In this document: piece after piece, positions 61,501-64,000 of the stretch
Layout: every line of letters begins with the position of its first letter
Numbering within the stretch: the stretch's first letter is position 1
Origin: Bathymodiolus brooksi
Lineage: Eukaryota > Mollusca > Bivalvia > Mytilida > Modiolidae
DNA: 64,000 nucleotides
Direction of reading: 5' to 3'
NCBI GenBank assembly: GCA_963680875.1
Contig: OY804589.1
Span: 17,690,413 to 17,754,412, forward strand
Position numbers and translations under genes: made by a program
The notes under the pieces: generated by a model
Database searches by the model: none
What the model was told of the DNA's origin: nothing
Seen by the model: the letters and a program-made list of their open reading frames with translations, nothing else

Positions 61501-62626
61501 TAACCCACACTTCTCTTGGTAATAACCCACACTTTCTCTTGGTAATAACCCCCACTTTCTCTTGGTAATGAGCTACATTGTCTCTTGGTAATAACGCACT
61601 TTCTCTTGGCAATGAGTTACATTTTCTCTTGGTAATAACCCACACTTTCTCTTGGTAATGACTTACCTTTTATCTTCGTAAAAATCCACTTTCTCTTTGT
61701 AATAACCCACACTTTCTTTTGGTAATGAGTTACCTTTTCTCTTGGTAATAACCCACTTTATCTTGGTAATAACCCACACTTTCTCTTGGTAATAACCCAA
61801 ACTTCCTCTTGGTAATGAGTTACATTTTATCTTGGTAATAACTCACACTTCCTCTTTCTCTTGGTAATAACGCACACTTGCTCTTGGTAATAACCCACAC
61901 TTTCTCATGGTAATAACTCACACTTCCTCGTGGTAATGAGTTACATTTCCTCTTGGTAATAACTCACCTTTCCTCTTGGTAATGAGTTACATTTTCTCTT
62001 GGAAATAACCCACACTTTCTCTTGGTAATAACCCACACTTCCTCTTGGTAATGAGTTACATTTTCTCTTGGTAATGAGTTACATATTCTCTTGGAAATAA
62101 CCCACACTTTCTCTTGGTAATAACCAACACTTTCTCTTGGTAATAACCCTCACTTCATCTTTGTAATGAGTTACATTTTCTCTTGGTAATGAGTTACATT
62201 TTCTCTTGGTAATGAGTTACATTTTCTCTTGGTAATGAGTTACATATTCTCTTGGAAATAACCCACACTTTCTCTTGGTAATAACCAACACTTTCTCTTG
62301 GTAATAACCCTCACTTCATCTTTGTAATGAGTTACATTTTTTCTTGGTAATAACTCACACTTCTTCTTGGTAATAACTCACACTTTCTCATGGTAATAAT
62401 TCACACTTCCTCTTGATAATGAGTTACATTTCGTCTTGGTAATAACTCGCCTTTCCTCTTGGTAATGAGTTACATTTTCTCTTGGTAATAACTCAGACCT
62501 CCTCTTGGTAATGAGCTACACTTACTCTTGGTAATGAGTTACACTTCCTCTTGGTAATAACGCACACTTCCTCTTCGTATTAGCTCACATTTCGTCTTAA
62601 TAATGAGTTACATTTCGTCTTGGTAA
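45510..62626. repeat. Two-block super-repeat X-Y-X'-Y' in the right array
   Basis: Block X (about 45510-48610) recurs at about 54975-58130 at an offset of 9465, becoming 9494 after a 29-bp insertion near 55910. Block Y (about 50565-54928) recurs at about 58261-62626 at an offset of 7696-7697. The 1.95 kb between X and Y is missing between X' and Y'. Identity is very high, with most sampled lines unchanged. Confidence 0.8.
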
Positions 62627-64000
62627 TAACTCACACTTTCTCTTGGTAATGAGTTACATTTTCTCCTGGTAATAACTCACACTTCCTCTTGGTAATGAGC
62701 TACACTTCCTATTGGTAATGAGTTACACTTCTTCTTCGTATTAACTCACATTTCGTCTTAATAATGAGTTACATTTCGTCTTGGTAATGAGTTACATTTT
62801 TTCTTGGTAATAACCCACACTTTCTCTTGGTAATAACCCACATTTCCTCTTGGTAATGAGTTACATTTTCTCTTTGTAATAACTCACACTTTCTCTTGGT
62901 AATGAGTTACATTTTCTCTTGGAAATAACCCACACTTTCTATTGGTAATAACCCACACTTTCTCTTGGTAATAACCCCCACTTTCTCTTGGTAATGAGCT
63001 ACATTGTCTCTTGGTAATAACGCACTTTCTCTTGGTAATGAGTTACATTTTCTCTTGGTAATAACCCACACTTTCTCTTGGTAACGACTTACCTTTTATC
63101 TTCGTAAAAATCCACTTTCTCTTTGTAATAACCCACACTTTCTCTTGGTAATGAGTTACCTTTTCTCTTGGTAATAACCCACTTTCTCTTGGTAATAACC
63201 CACACTTCCTCTTGGTAATGAGTTACATTTTCTCTTGGTAATAACTCACACTTCCTCTTTCTCTTGGTAATAACTCACACTTGCTCTTGGTAATAACCCA
63301 CACTTTCTCATGGTAATAACTCACACTTCCTCTTGGTAATGAGTTACATTTCCTCTTGGTAATAACTCACCTTTCCTCTTAGTAATGAGTTACATTTTCT
63401 CTTGGTAATAACTCACACTTCCTTCTGGTAATGAGCTACACCTCCTCTTGGTAATGAGTTACACTTCCTCTTGGTAGTAACTCACATTTCCTCTTGGTAA
63501 TAGCTCACATTTCGTCTTGGTAATCAGTTACATTTTCTCTTGGTAATAACTCACACTTCCTCTTGGCAATAACTCACACTTCATCTTGGTAATGAGTTAC
63601 ATTTTCTCTTGGTAATAACTCACATTTCCTCTTGGTAATGAGTTACATTTTTGTTGGTAATAGCTCACACTTCCTCTTGGTAATAACCCACACTTTCTCT
63701 TGGTAATAACTCACACTTCCTCTTGGTAATGAGTTACAATTTCTCTTAGTAATTAGTTACATTTCCTCTTGATAATAACTCACACTTCCTCTTGGTAATA
63801 ACTCACATTTTCCCATGGTAATAGCTCACATTTCCTCTTGGTAATGAGTTACATTTCCTCTTGGTAATAACTCACCTTTCCTCTTAGTAATGAGTTACAT
63901 TTTCTCTTGGTAATAACTCACACTTCCTCTTGGTAATGAGCTACACTTCCTCTTGGTAATCAGTTACACTTCCTCTTGGTAATAACGCACACTTCCTCTT

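Larger units (their letters stand above)
44247..64000. repeat. 23-bp satellite array, right block (continues past the window)
   Basis: The same monomers and marker variants as 947-7779. For roughly the first 1.2 kb it aligns with the left array at the same 43300 offset as the flank, and 1845-2030 still corresponds to 45145-45330 with two residue-level changes in the translated shadow. It then diverges in block order. At least 19.7 kb long and still running at the window end. Confidence 0.97.

Noticed and set aside
44179..61645. Minus-strand 60-80-codon frames with ITKRKC/LLPRES/YYQEKV
   Set aside because: They are three-frame readings of the 23-bp monomer, ended whenever the GAGTTA-type monomer places TAA in frame.

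Overview
The window is eukaryotic, AT-rich, and very probably from a bivalve mollusc, most likely a mussel-like genome. The evidence is intron-containing animal coding sequence (two exons of a macrophage migration inhibitory factor, MIF, homologue), a decayed non-LTR retrotransposon with bivalve-type ORF1 and C-terminal motifs, SINE tails of a kind common in bivalves, and many MITE-like inserts. About 70% of the window is tandem repeat. The bivalve assignment rests on recalled family features, not on a database search.

Layout. 1-946 is a non-repetitive flank that recurs in the same orientation, almost identical, at 43301-44246. Each copy runs directly into an array of a 23-bp repeat: 947-7779 on the left, and 44247 to the window end on the right. 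The left array is fused abruptly to a 17.2-kb array of a 54-bp repeat (7780-25019), which is built of long higher-order blocks; the main period is 4536 bp, exactly 84 x 54. That array decays at its right edge and stops about 40 bp before the first ORF of a broken LINE (about 25030-32240). The LINE holds ORF1 with a PHD-like zinc finger and coiled coils, an AP-endonuclease, a reverse transcriptase and a Cys/His C-terminus. It carries several frameshifts and stops, and it is split by two non-autonomous elements of matching design (28039-28823 and 31133-31654). A 50-bp tandem array (32643-33285) and a MITE-rich stretch follow.

The one recognisable host gene is a MIF homologue on the minus strand: exon 1 at 40433-40541 and exon 2 at 36447-36616. 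Its last exon was not found. Intron 1 (36617-40432) holds the most unusual structure here: about 29 tandem copies of a 54-55-bp unit, each containing a copy of the intron-1 acceptor (polypyrimidine tract plus AG) and the first bases of exon 2. The gene's own 3' splice site has been amplified into a long run of possible decoy acceptors. The distal end of the array is split by two DNA transposon-like inserts, one with an 8-bp target duplication. Exon 1 has one extra A in a homopolymer, which breaks the reading frame; this is either a pseudogene lesion or a sequencing error.

The rest of 39.2-43.3 kb holds SINE tails, a MITE, a 76-bp near-palindrome, the 3' end of a second retroelement coding region, and one weak candidate terminal exon on the plus strand. 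The long open frames in the satellite arrays follow from the repeat periods and are not treated as genes.
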